Source: Mycolicibacterium aromaticivorans JS19b1 = JCM 16368 (GTDB taxonomy: Bacteria > Actinomycetota > Actinomycetes > Mycobacteriales > Mycobacteriaceae). From it: a DNA stretch of 64,000 nt. Below are positions 14,549 to 23,132 of the stretch, one piece after another; position 1 is the first letter of the stretch, and every line of letters starts with the position of its first letter. The stretch covers positions 248,001 through 312,000 of the forward strand of contig NZ_JALN02000001.1 in NCBI RefSeq assembly GCF_000559085.1, read 5' to 3'. The position numbers were made by a program, and so were the translations under genes. Below the pieces are notes generated by a model that was not told the DNA's origin, did not search any database, and saw nothing but the letters and a program-made list of their open reading frames with translations.

Positions 14549-15322
14549 CTAATCCATGTAGGCGCCGCCGTTGACGGCCAGCGCTTCGCCGGTGATGAAC
14601 CGGGCGTCATCGGAGAGCAGGAAGGCGACGGTGTAGGCGACGTCCTCCGGCTGCTGTAAACGGCCCAGCGGTGTGTCGTCGATCCACATCTGCTTGACCT
14701 TGTCGGGCGTGGTTCCGCGAAGCTGCGCCTCCCAGTCCAATTCGCGCGACTGCATCGGCGTGGCCACGAATCCGGGGCACACGCAGTTGACGGTGATGCC
14801 GTGCTCGGCGAGTTCGTATGCCATCGCCTGGGTCAGGCCGACCACGCCGTGCTTGGAGGCGACGTAGTCGGACAGATACGGCACCCGGCCTTGCTTGCCC
14901 GCCATCGACGCGGTGTTGACGATCGTCCCGCGGCGCCCGGTGCGAACCATCGCGCGGGCCGCCGCCTGACCGCAGATGAACACCCCCTTGAGGTTGATGT
15001 CCATCGTCAGGTCGTAGTTGTCCAGCGACACGTCGAGGAACGGCACCATGAACGAGATGCCGGCGTTGCTCATCCACGCGTCCAGCCCCAACCGGTCGGC
15101 GATGTCGTCGGCGACCATCGCGGCCTGCGCCGGGTCGGTGACATCGAGCTGGGTGGCTTCATGGCCCAGGCCTGCCGGGTCGTCCAGCCCGGCGGCGACG
15201 GCGGTGGCGGCGTCGAGATCGATGTCGGTGACGACCACCCGCCAATCACGTTGGGCGGCAACGGTAGCGATCGCCTTGCCGATTCCCGATCCGGCTCCGG
15301 TGACGACCACGGTCTTGCTCAT
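14549..15322 (-). CDS. Short-chain dehydrogenase, probable polyol dehydrogenase
   Basis: A 257-residue classical SDR with the NAD(P)-binding TGAGSGIG at residues 8-15. An acidic residue follows the second strand (VVVTDIDLD), which favours NAD over NADP. It also has NAG, the catalytic Ser in VNTASMAG, and Tyr/Lys in YVASK. Its ATG overlaps the kinase stop as ATGA. In a sugar-uptake operon beside an FGGY kinase, the expected job is oxidation of an imported polyol to a ketose, which the kinase then phosphorylates. That order is an inference. Confidence 0.9.
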   Translation of the reverse strand: MSKTVVVTGAGSGIGKAIATVAAQRDWRVVVTDIDLDAATAVAAGLDDPAGLGHEATQLDVTDPAQAAMVADDIADRLGLDAWMSNAGISFMVPFLDVSLDNYDLTMDINLKGVFICGQAAARAMVRTGRRGTIVNTASMAGKQGRVPYLSDYVASKHGVVGLTQAMAYELAEHGITVNCVCPGFVATPMQSRELDWEAQLRGTTPDKVKQMWIDDTPLGRLQQPEDVAYTVAFLLSDDARFITGEALAVNGGAYMD

Positions 15323-16803
15323 TGACGAGTCCTTTCAGCTAGCGTGTGCGAGATGGCGGTGGTGGCTGTGGCCAGGTCGCGCCATTCCTGGTATGCGGCG
15401 TCGTAGACCGCGACATTGGCGGGGTCGGGCACCACGGGTTCGCCGAGCCGGACGAACTGTCGGCACTGGTCCCATCCCGCCAGCGCTCCGACACCGACCG
15501 CGGCGATCAGCGCGGCTCCCAGTGAGGCGCCGGGATGGTCGACGATGGGATGCACCGGCACGCCGAGGACTTCGGCGTGGATCTGCTTCCAGAGGGTGGA
15601 CTTGCTGCCGCCGTTGGTGATCGACGCGCGGCCGAGTTCGATGCCCAGCTCGCGGAACACCTCGACGTGGTGGCGGAAGCCGAAGGCGATGGCCTCCAGA
15701 GTCGCGCGGTACATGTCGGCGCGCGTGGTGCCCAGATGCAGACCGGCGTAGACACCGCGCAGGTCCGGGTCGTGCAGCGGGCTCTTCTCGCCGAGGAAGT
15801 ACGGGAGGCAGAGGACGTCGGCGGGACGCCGGTGCTGCGCTTCGCGGTCCAGGTTCAGCAGATCCTCGCCGCCGACGAGGCTTTGGAACCAGCGGATCAG
15901 GCTGCCGCTGGTGGCCATGCAGCCATTGGGCAGCCACCGGCCGGGCACCGGATGGGCATCCAGATAGAGGCGTCGGTCGACGACGGGATCGTCACTGGCC
16001 ACCAGGATGTCACCGGCTCCCCCCAGCTTTACCAACCAGTCGCCGTGTTCTTCGACGCCCGCGGCGAAGGCCGACAACACATGGTCGGCACCACCGACGA
16101 CCAGAGGGGTGCCCGCGCGCAGACCGGTGCGTTCGGCCATCTCGGAGCTGAGTCCGCCGGCAACGTCTCCGGGCGACCGCACGGGCGGCAGGAGCGCGGG
16201 ATCGACACCGGCGGCGGTCATCACCGAGCCGACCGGTTCCCCGTCGATGGTGAACAGGCCGGACTCCAGCGCCCAATTCTTCTCGACGTGGGCAGGGGCC
16301 CCAAGGGCGACCAGCAGCCAGTCGTAGGAGCCGACGAAACAAGCTGTCCGCGCGACGATGTCAGGTTCGTTGCGTTCCAGCCAGAGCGCGGTGGGCGCCA
16401 CCGACTGCTGGGTCAGTGCGGCACCGGTCAATCCGACGAGGTCGATATCGGCCAGGGCCGTTGCCAAGGTGCGGATCTCATCAGCGGCCCGGGCGTCGTT
16501 CTGCAGGATTGCCCGGCGCAATGGTCGGCCCGCGGCATCGATGGCGATGACGGCGGGCACCATGCCCGTGGTCGCGATGGCTTTGATGTCGGACGGTGCG
16601 ATCCGGGCGGCGTCGACGACCTCGGTGAGCGAACTGATCACATTGGCCAGCCACTGCTCCGGATCCGCCTCGGCCCAGCCGGGCCGGTCACTGAAAAGTG
16701 TTGATTCACGGCTGGTTTGCGAGACGATTCCACCGCCGGTGTCCAGCAGCACCGTCTTGGTGCCGGTCGTGCCGATGTCCACGCCGATGGTGTAGCCGCT
16801 CAC
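15319..16803 (-). CDS. FGGY-family carbohydrate kinase (xylulokinase-like)
   Basis: This enzyme phosphorylates a ketose or polyol with ATP. The 494-residue protein has the N-terminal phosphate-binding motif GVDIGTTGTKTVLLD. The C-terminal FGGY signature is NGGSKSTLWKQIHAEVLGVP, followed by the conserved GASLGAALIA. The start is GTG 16803, overlapping the DeoR gene stop as GTGA. Subfamilies (xylulose, ribulose, erythritol, erythrulose and others) cannot be told apart by eye, so no gene symbol is given. Confidence 0.92.
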   Translation of the reverse strand: MSGYTIGVDIGTTGTKTVLLDTGGGIVSQTSRESTLFSDRPGWAEADPEQWLANVISSLTEVVDAARIAPSDIKAIATTGMVPAVIAIDAAGRPLRRAILQNDARAADEIRTLATALADIDLVGLTGAALTQQSVAPTALWLERNEPDIVARTACFVGSYDWLLVALGAPAHVEKNWALESGLFTIDGEPVGSVMTAAGVDPALLPPVRSPGDVAGGLSSEMAERTGLRAGTPLVVGGADHVLSAFAAGVEEHGDWLVKLGGAGDILVASDDPVVDRRLYLDAHPVPGRWLPNGCMATSGSLIRWFQSLVGGEDLLNLDREAQHRRPADVLCLPYFLGEKSPLHDPDLRGVYAGLHLGTTRADMYRATLEAIAFGFRHHVEVFRELGIELGRASITNGGSKSTLWKQIHAEVLGVPVHPIVDHPGASLGAALIAAVGVGALAGWDQCRQFVRLGEPVVPDPANVAVYDAAYQEWRDLATATTAISHTLAERTRQ

Positions 16804-17609
16804 AGGGCTTCGTCCAGGACGCGGTCGCCGGGCTTGCCGTCTCGATCCACGCAGAGCACCTCAACACCGAGGTTGCGGGCTGCCACCAGGGTGGGGTGGT
16901 CAGCAGGACTGTCGGTGACGATGTGGCCCGCCGCACTCAGCGGGGCAACGGTCAACAGCTGCACCCGGCCGAGTTTGGACTCATCGGCGACGACGATGAT
17001 GCGGTCTGCGGCGCCGGCGGCCGCACGCTTGGCGCTGCCCTCGACCCGGTGATAGTCGGTCAGGCCGCGGACGGGATCGACGCCGGCGACACCCATGATG
17101 TAGGTGTCGCAGTTGTACATCCGGTAGACCGCTTCGGTTTCGAAGCCGATCAGGCTGAGCTCGCCGGGGCGAAGTTGTCCCCCGGTGACGATGATCGTGG
17201 TGTCCGGTTCGTCCGCGAGCTCAATGGCGGCCAGCAGGCTCGGCGTCACAATGGTGAGTCCCAGCCGGCGGCCGCGGATGGCGCGGGCCACCGCCAGCAC
17301 CGTGCTGCCGCTGTCGAGGATGACGGTCTCGCCCGGCTCGAGGAGTTCGACCGCCGCCTCGGCGATGTGCATCTTCTCGGTGGCCGATCTCGACGCTCGG
17401 CTCTCGAAGGATGGTTCTTCGGCCTTCTGATAGGCCTTTATCGCACCACCGGTGATGCGACGGACCAGACCGGATGCCTCCAACGCGTCGACGTCTCGTC
17501 GGATCGTCATCTCGGAGACGCCGTACTCCTGTGCCAACGAGGCGTATTCGATCTCACCCTCGTCGAGGACCCGCTGCTCTATTTGCGCACGCCGCGTCTT
17601 GGCTGACAC
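16800..17609 (-). CDS. DeoR-family transcriptional regulator
   Basis: The predicted local repressor of the sugar operon. Residues about 1-55 form the DeoR winged helix-turn-helix (YGVSEMTIRRDVDALEASG). The rest is the DeoRC sensor domain, an isomerase-like fold that binds sugar phosphates, with the conserved TVILDSGSTVLA segment. The frame is open to an ATG at 17642. I prefer GTG 17609 because AAGGAG lies about 11 nt upstream, but the longer start is possible. It is the first gene of the operon and faces the divergent BtpA-like gene across a 137-170 bp AT-richer region. Confidence 0.88.
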   Translation of the reverse strand: MSAKTRRAQIEQRVLDEGEIEYASLAQEYGVSEMTIRRDVDALEASGLVRRITGGAIKAYQKAEEPSFESRASRSATEKMHIAEAAVELLEPGETVILDSGSTVLAVARAIRGRRLGLTIVTPSLLAAIELADEPDTTIIVTGGQLRPGELSLIGFETEAVYRMYNCDTYIMGVAGVDPVRGLTDYHRVEGSAKRAAAGAADRIIVVADESKLGRVQLLTVAPLSAAGHIVTDSPADHPTLVAARNLGVEVLCVDRDGKPGDRVLDEAL

Positions 17610-17679
17610 CAGTTCGCCCGCTCCTTGTTGTGAGTGATTCACGAAGTGTGGGTCTCAATGTAAAGTCTTCACGACTTGG

Positions 17680-17727
17680 CTGCAACAATTACCGGACTAA
17701 TCGGAACTATCTGTAATTTTCTTGCAG
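17680..17727. promoter_or_regulatory. Inverted-repeat candidate operator between deoR-type gene and BtpA-like gene
   Basis: CTGCAACAATTACC at 17680-17693 is mirrored by CTGTAATTTTCTTGCAG at 17711-17727, whose reverse complement starts CTGCAAG and ends AATTACAG. The half-sites share CTGCAA and AATTAC with different internal spacing. The region is markedly AT-rich for this genome and lies between divergent promoters, where a DeoR protein would be expected to bind. Confidence 0.5.
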
Positions 17728-17779
17728 AACTTGCCAGCCGTGCGTTAGAAACAGACAGTCCCAACCGAAAGGGGTTCAC

Positions 17780-18586
17780 ATGGCCGACTGGGTGCGCGAG
17801 GTCTTCTCCGTACAGAAGCCCGTGATCGCGATGCTTCACCTCTCCGCGCTGCCCGGCGACCCCGGATTCGACACCCGCGCCGGGCTCACGGCCGTGGTGG
17901 ACCGCGCCAAGGAGGAGCTCGACGCGCTTCAGCAGGGCGGCGTCGACGGAGTGATGATCTCGAACGAGTTCAGCCTTCCCTACCTCACAAAGACCGAACC
18001 GATCACCGCGATCACCATGGCCCGCATCATCGGTCAGTTGCTCGGCGACATCTCGATTCCCTACGGGGTCAACGTGTTGTGGGACGGTCGCGCATCGATC
18101 GACCTCGCCGTCGCCACCGGGGCACAGTACGTCCGGGAGATCTTCACCGGCGTCTACGCCAGCGATTTCGGGTTGTGGGACACCAACATCGGCGAGGTCG
18201 CCCGTCACCGCACCCGTATCGGCGGCGCCGGGGTCAAGCTGTTCTTCAACATCGTTCCCGAGTCCGCCACCTACCTCGCTCAGCGCGATCTCGCGTCGAT
18301 CACCCGCACGACGGTGTTCGCCACACTGCCCGACGCCATTTGTGTGTCGGGCCTGACCGCCGGCGCCCCAACGGATCTCGAGGCACTGTCCGTCGTGAAG
18401 AAGTCCGCGGGGACCGTCCCGGTGTTCGTCAACACCGGAGTCAGGGCCGAGAACGTCGCCGACCAGCTGGCCCTCGCCGACGGCGCCATCGTCGGCACGT
18501 ATTTCAAGAAGGACGGCGTCTTCGAGAACCCGGCTGAGCGCGAACGGGTGGCCGAGCTCATGGCCAATGCCAGGAGCGCCCGCTAG
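17780..18586 (+). CDS. BtpA/SgcQ-family TIM-barrel protein
   Basis: A 268-residue protein of the BtpA family (photosystem I biogenesis protein BtpA in cyanobacteria, SgcQ in an E. coli sugar operon). Characteristic segments are PVIAMLHLSALPGDP at the N-terminus, GVDGVMISNEFSLPY near residue 55, YGVNVLWDG and FVNTGVRAENV near the C-terminus. The barrel ends with a phosphate-site-like DGAIVGTYFK. ATG 17780 follows AAAGGGG. It is divergent from the DeoR gene and shares the control region, so it is probably part of the same pathway. An isomerase, epimerase or aldolase role is plausible but unproven. Confidence 0.85.
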   Translation: MADWVREVFSVQKPVIAMLHLSALPGDPGFDTRAGLTAVVDRAKEELDALQQGGVDGVMISNEFSLPYLTKTEPITAITMARIIGQLLGDISIPYGVNVLWDGRASIDLAVATGAQYVREIFTGVYASDFGLWDTNIGEVARHRTRIGGAGVKLFFNIVPESATYLAQRDLASITRTTVFATLPDAICVSGLTAGAPTDLEALSVVKKSAGTVPVFVNTGVRAENVADQLALADGAIVGTYFKKDGVFENPAERERVAELMANARSAR

Positions 18587-19722
18587 ACCATCGCGATCGG
18601 CGAGACCGGCGCGCCGATCTCCAGCGCGCCGGCCAGCTCGCGACTCACGTCGTAGTCGAACACCACGTGGCCGGCGATGACGTCGATGTCCCGTTTCGCC
18701 CGCTGCAGCGGGTTGTGCAGGAAATGCACACTGGCGCCTGCGGATTCGAGTAGATCGGCGACGACGGCGCGGGACTCGTGCACGATGTGCGCGGCCGCCA
18801 CCCGCGCCTGGGCGCGAACCGTGCGCGGAATCCGGATGTCGTCGGTGACCAAGCTTTCGATCAGGTCGACCGTGTCGTCCAGCAGGCCGTGCAGCGCGCG
18901 CAACCGCACCCGCGCATCGCCAAGGCGGATTTGCGCCGCCGGCTGTTGTTTCTGGGCCACACCGGAATAGGCCAGCACTCGCTCACCGAGGCGGGCGGCG
19001 AACCCGTCGGCGACCGCCTCGGCGGCACCGAAGGCCGGCATCGCCGCCAGTAGTGACAGCGCTGGCACCATCGGCCACCGGTAGGCGCTCGCATCGTGCA
19101 GCGCCGCACCCGGTGCGGTGCCGCCGTAGACATCGACCACGCCGACCAGGCGGTGCGCGGGCACGAACACGTCGTGCACCAGCACATCGTGCGAGCCGGT
19201 CCCCCGCATCCCATCGGTGTGCCATACGTCCTCGACCACAACACTGTCGAACGGCAGCAGGACCAGCGCAGGGTACCTGCCGTCGTCGGGTCCGCACAGC
19301 GCGCCGACCATCACCCAGTCGGCCGCCATGATCCCGGTGGCCCAGGACCACCGGCCGGACAGCCGCACTCCGCCGTCGGCAGGCAGCCCGCGACCGGTCG
19401 GCGCCAGCGGCGCCGGGCACAGCACCGGCCCGTCGGCGAACACCTCGTCCTGTGCCTGCTCGCCGAACAGCGCCAGCATCCAGTTGTGCAGGGTGTAGAA
19501 CCCCAAGGTCCACGCGCTCGACGCACAGCCGCGCGCCATCTGCCGCACCGGTTCCAGGATCGCGGGAAAAGGCGCCTGCTCCCCGCCGTAGCGGGCCGGC
19601 ACCAGCAGTCTCGCGAGTCCGCTCGCGCGGTAGTCGGCGATGGTGGCGTCGGGCAGGCGGCGCAACTCTTCGGCTTCTGCGGCGCGCTGCGCCAGGCATG
19701 CCACGAAGTGGTCGCTGATCAT
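18583..19722 (-). CDS. Acyl-CoA-dehydrogenase-fold flavoprotein (possible group D monooxygenase)
   Basis: A 379-residue protein with the acyl-CoA dehydrogenase fold. It starts with a helical domain (LRRLPDATIADYRASGLARL), followed by a middle beta-domain with GRWSWATGIMAADW and a C-terminal helical domain containing ESAGASVHFLHNPLQRAKRD. The C-terminal pattern and the lack of an obvious catalytic Glu fit flavin-dependent monooxygenases of the HsaA/HpaB/DszC type better than true beta-oxidation enzymes. No flavin reductase is adjacent. It is followed by the BtpA-like gene, convergent with a 4-nt overlap, and preceded by a TetR gene plus a palindrome. Confidence 0.75.
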   Translation of the reverse strand: MISDHFVACLAQRAAEAEELRRLPDATIADYRASGLARLLVPARYGGEQAPFPAILEPVRQMARGCASSAWTLGFYTLHNWMLALFGEQAQDEVFADGPVLCPAPLAPTGRGLPADGGVRLSGRWSWATGIMAADWVMVGALCGPDDGRYPALVLLPFDSVVVEDVWHTDGMRGTGSHDVLVHDVFVPAHRLVGVVDVYGGTAPGAALHDASAYRWPMVPALSLLAAMPAFGAAEAVADGFAARLGERVLAYSGVAQKQQPAAQIRLGDARVRLRALHGLLDDTVDLIESLVTDDIRIPRTVRAQARVAAAHIVHESRAVVADLLESAGASVHFLHNPLQRAKRDIDVIAGHVVFDYDVSRELAGALEIGAPVSPIAMV

Positions 19723-19734
19723 CGACCGGACGCT

Positions 19735-19754
19735 ACCATACCTTTTAGTATGGT
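19735..19754. promoter_or_regulatory. Palindromic TetR-type operator upstream of the flavoprotein gene
   Basis: ACCATAC-N6-GTATGGT is a perfect inverted repeat with 7-bp arms. It starts 12 bp upstream of the flavoprotein ATG and abuts the TetR gene stop. On the minus strand it overlaps the -10-like TATGGT, and TAGCGT lies 7 nt before the ATG. Binding would block transcription of the flavoprotein gene. Confidence 0.65.
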
Positions 19755-19755
19755 G

Positions 19756-20292
19756 TTAGTGCCGCAGCATGATGTCCAGGAAACGCTGTTGCAGCGCAGC
19801 GGCTTTCGGGCCGGGTGCGGACGCTGACAGGTGCAGAAATCCGACCCCGGCCGCGAATGTCGCATCGGCGCGCACGTCGGCCTCCTCGGTGCTGAACCCG
19901 TCGTCGAGGTAGGCCTGCCGCACCGCACGCCGCACCCGCCGATCGGAGGCGGACACCGCCGCCGCGACATCGGCATCGGTGCGCGCCCACTCCCGCATCG
20001 CCCGCTCCAGCATCCAATGTCGTTGCCCCAGAAGGACTGTCATCATCCGGCTGAGCCGCTCGCGCGGCGAAAGCCCGGCCGGCCCGATGAAGTCGGCACG
20101 GTCGGTGTCGTTCACCTCGGCCCAGGTGTCGGCCAGCGCGCGACGATACCCACCGAGGTCGGTGAAATGCCAGTAGAAGCTGCCCTTGGTGGCACCCACC
20201 CGCTCGCAGAGCCGGCCGACGGTCAGTGCTTTGACACCGTCGGTGGCGAGCAACGAGAACCCGGCCTGCACCCAGTCGGCGGCACTCAGCAT
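19756..20292 (-). CDS. TetR-family transcriptional regulator
   Basis: A 178-residue regulator. The N-terminal helix-turn-helix is LTVGRLCERVGATKGSFYWHF (about residues 25-45 in this start), followed by an all-helical ligand domain. The frame extends to 20358 inside nusB. I choose ATG 20292 because it lies just after the nusB stop and 7 nt after a TAACCT hexamer, with no Shine-Dalgarno. The likely target is the palindrome immediately downstream of this gene, in front of the flavoprotein gene. The effector is unknown. Confidence 0.88.
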   Translation of the reverse strand: MLSAADWVQAGFSLLATDGVKALTVGRLCERVGATKGSFYWHFTDLGGYRRALADTWAEVNDTDRADFIGPAGLSPRERLSRMMTVLLGQRHWMLERAMREWARTDADVAAAVSASDRRVRRAVRQAYLDDGFSTEEADVRADATFAAGVGFLHLSASAPGPKAAALQQRFLDIMLRH

Positions 20293-20299
20293 GGCGGGG

Positions 20300-20305
20300 A
20301 GGTTA
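20300..20305 (-). promoter_or_regulatory. -10 hexamer for leaderless TetR transcript
   Basis: Minus-strand TAACCT overlaps the nusB stop codon and lies 7 nt before the TetR ATG, which has a pyrimidine-rich instead of purine-rich leader. Confidence 0.4.
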
Positions 20306-20794
20306 CGCCTCCGGGATGGGGTCCCGGGCCGCGTCTGTGACTGCTTGCGAGGCCGCACGGATCTGCGGGGTCACCAGCATGACCTGGCCGAGCACCCCGT
20401 TGACGAAGCCAGGTGAGTCATCGGTGGACAGCTCCTTGGCCAGCTCGACCGCCTCGTCGACGGCCACCGGCTCCGGAACATCCTCCGCGTGCAGCAGCTC
20501 CCACACGGCCACCCGCAGGATCGCGCGGTCCACCGCGGGCAGCCGCTCCAGCGTCCAGCCCTGCAGATGGGAGGTGATCAGTTCGTCGATATGGGCCGTG
20601 TTCGCCGTGACGCCGTGCGCGACGGTCACCGTGTACGGGTTCAGCGCTGACACGTCCGCGTTGGACTCGGCCAGCGCACTGCGCCCCTCAGCAACCTCGG
20701 CCGGGGTCAGACCCCGGGCCTCGGCCTCGAACAGCAGGTCGACGGCACGCTTGCGCGCCTGATGCCGACCCTTGTCGGCCTTGCGGTCGGCCAT
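20303..20794 (-). CDS. nusB: Transcription antitermination factor NusB
   Basis: A small all-helical RNA-binding protein that, with NusE (ribosomal S10), binds boxA RNA to promote antitermination of rRNA operons. The 163 residues include the basic N-terminal [32 protein letters not shown] and the conserved [19 protein letters not shown], with NGVLGQV near the end. Its start lies 1 nt after the efp stop, so pepQ-efp-nusB form an operon. Confidence 0.97.
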   Translation of the reverse strand: MADRKADKGRHQARKRAVDLLFEAEARGLTPAEVAEGRSALAESNADVSALNPYTVTVAHGVTANTAHIDELITSHLQGWTLERLPAVDRAILRVAVWELLHAEDVPEPVAVDEAVELAKELSTDDSPGFVNGVLGQVMLVTPQIRAASQAVTDAARDPIPEA

Positions 20795-20795
20795 A

Positions 20796-21359
20796 TCAGG
20801 AGTTCACACGCCCCAGATAACTGCCGTCGCGGGAATCGACCTTCAGTTTGTCGCCGGTGTTGATGAACAGCGGAACCTGGATCTCGGCACCGGTCTCCAG
20901 CGTCGCCGGTTTGGTGCCCGCGCTGGACCGGTCGCCTTGCAGGCCGGGCTCGGTGCTGGCGACCTCGAGCTCGACGGTCACGGGCAGCTCCAGGTACAGC
21001 GGCGCGCCCTCGTTGAACGCGATCTGCACCGGCATGCCCTCGAGCAGGAAATCTGCCAGCCGGCCCACCAGCGCTTCGGGTAGCGGATGCTGCTCGAAGT
21101 CCTCGGAGTCCATGAACACGAAATCCGAGCCGTCGCGATACAGGTAGGTGGCGTCGCGCCGGTCGACGGTTGCGGTCTCCACCTTCACCCCGGCGTTGTA
21201 GGTCTTGTCGACCACCTTGCCGGACAGCACGTTCTTGAGCTTGGTCCGCACAAACGCCGGGCCCTTGCCCGGTTTGACGTGCTGGAACTCGGTGATCTGC
21301 CAGAGCTGGCCGTCGATGTTCAGCACAAGGCCATTCTTGAAATCGGCAGTGGATGCCAC
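20796..21359 (-). CDS. efp: Elongation factor P
   Basis: A tRNA-mimicking translation factor that relieves ribosome stalling at polyproline. The 187 residues form three OB-like domains. Domain I carries the functional loop [12 protein letters not shown], whose Lys aligns with the site modified in other species. It lies 14 nt downstream of pepQ, with AGGAGAACG before its ATG. No modification enzymes (EpmA/B) are seen in the window. Confidence 0.98.
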   Translation of the reverse strand: MASTADFKNGLVLNIDGQLWQITEFQHVKPGKGPAFVRTKLKNVLSGKVVDKTYNAGVKVETATVDRRDATYLYRDGSDFVFMDSEDFEQHPLPEALVGRLADFLLEGMPVQIAFNEGAPLYLELPVTVELEVASTEPGLQGDRSSAGTKPATLETGAEIQVPLFINTGDKLKVDSRDGSYLGRVNS

Positions 21360-21373
21360 GGTAGGTCGTTCTC

Positions 21374-22468
21374 CTAGGTCAGGACGGCCAGTTCCTTGGG
21401 GAACCGGGTCAGTAGTTCGGGGCTTCGTTCGCCGACGACCAGGGTGTCCTCGATGCGGACGCCGCCACGGTCGGGCAGGTAGACACCGGGTTCCACGGTC
21501 ACCACGGAGCCAGCAAGCAGTGTACCGGCGGCGGCGGAGTTGATTCCCGGCGCTTCGTGGATCTGCAGTCCGACACCGTGCCCGAGGCCGTGCCCGAAGA
21601 ACTCGCCGTAACCGGCGTCGACGATCACCTGCCTGGCCGCGCCGTCCACGTCACGAAGATCCGCGCCCACTTCGAGAGCGTTCCGGCCGGACCGCTGGGA
21701 GGCCGCCACCAGCCCGTAGATCTCCAACTGCCACTCGGCTGCAGCGCCGAGCACGAATGTGCGGGTCATATCGGAGTGATAGCCGCCGACCAGCGCGCCG
21801 AAGTCGATCTTGACGAAGTCGCCGCTGGCCAGCACCGCGTCGGTGGGCCGGTGATGCGGGATCGCCGAATTGGCGCCGGTGGCCACGATGGTCTCGAACG
21901 ACGGCCCGTCTGCGCCGTGCTCGAGCATCAGCGCTTCGAGCCGGCGGCCGACCTCGCGTTCGGTGCGGCCGGGCCGCAGCCCGTCGCTGCTCACCAGTAC
22001 TGCCAGCGCGGCGTCGGCGGCTTCACAGGCCAGCCGCAGCAGGGCTATCTCACCGGCGTCCTTGATCTCGCGCAGCGCCTCGACGGTGCCCGAAGCCCGC
22101 ACCAGCTCGGCGGCCCGCTGCTCGTCGACCTCGCGGGCCAGGGCGTCGTACCCGTCGACGGTCACGACGTGACTCTCGAACCCGATCCGGCGGGCTCCGT
22201 CGGCGACCGCGCGGCCCACGAGGTGACGTCCGCAGGCCCGCTCGATGACGGTTTCCAGGTCCGGCGCCTGCTGCGCGGCCTGCGTCCGGTAGCGCGAATC
22301 GGTTGCCAACACGTCGGGCGTGTCGCCCGCGAACACCAGCAGCGCCGCGTTCGACCCGCTGAAACCGGAGAGATAACGCACGTTGACCAGGTCACTGACC
22401 AGGATTGCGTCCAGTCCGTCGGCGGCCAGCTTGGCTGCCAACCGGTCCCGACGTTGGGAATGTGTCAC
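21374..22468 (-). CDS. pepQ: Xaa-Pro aminopeptidase / proline dipeptidase family
   Basis: A dimetal M24B peptidase that cleaves peptides at proline. The 364 residues have an N-terminal creatinase-like domain and a C-terminal pita-bread domain. The metal ligands are visible: two Asp in [16 protein letters not shown], His in [13 protein letters not shown], and Glu in [10 protein letters not shown] and RIEDTLVV. Start GTG 22468 has no Shine-Dalgarno, but TACCGT lies 8 nt upstream. First gene of pepQ-efp-nusB. Confidence 0.95.
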   Translation of the reverse strand: MTHSQRRDRLAAKLAADGLDAILVSDLVNVRYLSGFSGSNAALLVFAGDTPDVLATDSRYRTQAAQQAPDLETVIERACGRHLVGRAVADGARRIGFESHVVTVDGYDALAREVDEQRAAELVRASGTVEALREIKDAGEIALLRLACEAADAALAVLVSSDGLRPGRTEREVGRRLEALMLEHGADGPSFETIVATGANSAIPHHRPTDAVLASGDFVKIDFGALVGGYHSDMTRTFVLGAAAEWQLEIYGLVAASQRSGRNALEVGADLRDVDGAARQVIVDAGYGEFFGHGLGHGVGLQIHEAPGINSAAAGTLLAGSVVTVEPGVYLPDRGGVRIEDTLVVGERSPELLTRFPKELAVLT

Positions 22469-22501
22469 GGTCGCTGACGGTACTCGCTACGCTGGTCCCT
22501 C
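22469..22501. promoter_or_regulatory. Compact divergent promoter pair, pepQ and the four-helix membrane gene
   Basis: Only 33 bp separate the two divergent start codons. TACCGT (minus, 22477-22482) lies 8 nt before the pepQ GTG. TACGCT (plus, 22488-22493) lies 8 nt before the membrane protein ATG. Both fit TAnnnT and neither gene has a Shine-Dalgarno, which suggests two leaderless transcripts from back-to-back promoters. Confidence 0.45.
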
Positions 22502-23119
22502 ATGACTACGTGGTTGTTGCGCGGCCTGGCGTTCGCTGCCGGCATGGTGATCGTCCGTCTCGTGCAAGGCACGCTGATCAACATCTACGAAACCAAGGCG
22601 GCACTGATCAGCGTCGTGCTGGTCGTGCTGTTCGGTATCGCGGCCTTCTTATGGGGTCTGATCGACGGCCGTTCCGACGCCAACGACAACCCTGACCCGG
22701 ACCGCCGCCGCGATCTGGCGATGACCTGGTTGCTGGCCGGACTGGTCGCCGGCATCGTGAGCGGCCTGATCACCTGGATCGTCTCGCTGTTCTACAAGAA
22801 CGTGTATGCCGAGGGCCTGATCAGCGAGGTGACCACCTTCGCGGCGTTCACCGCACTGGTGGTGTTCGTGCCTGCCGTCGCCGCCGCGGCGATCGGGCGC
22901 TTCCTGGTCGACCGCAAGCGCCCCGACGAACCCCGCCGCCGTTACGGCGAGGCGCACGACGTGTTCGACGCCGTCGAGACCGAGGACCGTACCGGGCCGC
23001 TCGCCGGACTCAACCACGAGTCCGCGGCCACCGAGGCGCACACCTCGCCGGTGGCGACCGCCGAGCGCGACGAGCCGACCGAGCAGATAGACATGACGGG
23101 CAAGTCCGACAAGTCCTAG
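22502..23119 (+). CDS. Four-helix membrane protein (B-4DMT family, Rv2536-like)
   Basis: A 205-residue integral membrane protein with four hydrophobic helices at about residues 5-25, 36-55, 75-98 and 110-135, then a hydrophilic acidic C-terminal tail of about 70 residues in the cytoplasm or periplasm. It corresponds to the uncharacterised mycobacterial B-4DMT (bacterial four-transmembrane DMT-like) transporters, found between pepQ and the aro genes as in M. tuberculosis. The substrate is unknown. It converges on the metallo-hydrolase gene. Confidence 0.8.
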   Translation: MTTWLLRGLAFAAGMVIVRLVQGTLINIYETKAALISVVLVVLFGIAAFLWGLIDGRSDANDNPDPDRRRDLAMTWLLAGLVAGIVSGLITWIVSLFYKNVYAEGLISEVTTFAAFTALVVFVPAVAAAAIGRFLVDRKRPDEPRRRYGEAHDVFDAVETEDRTGPLAGLNHESAATEAHTSPVATAERDEPTEQIDMTGKSDKS

Positions 23120-23132
23120 TCAGAAGTCGTAG

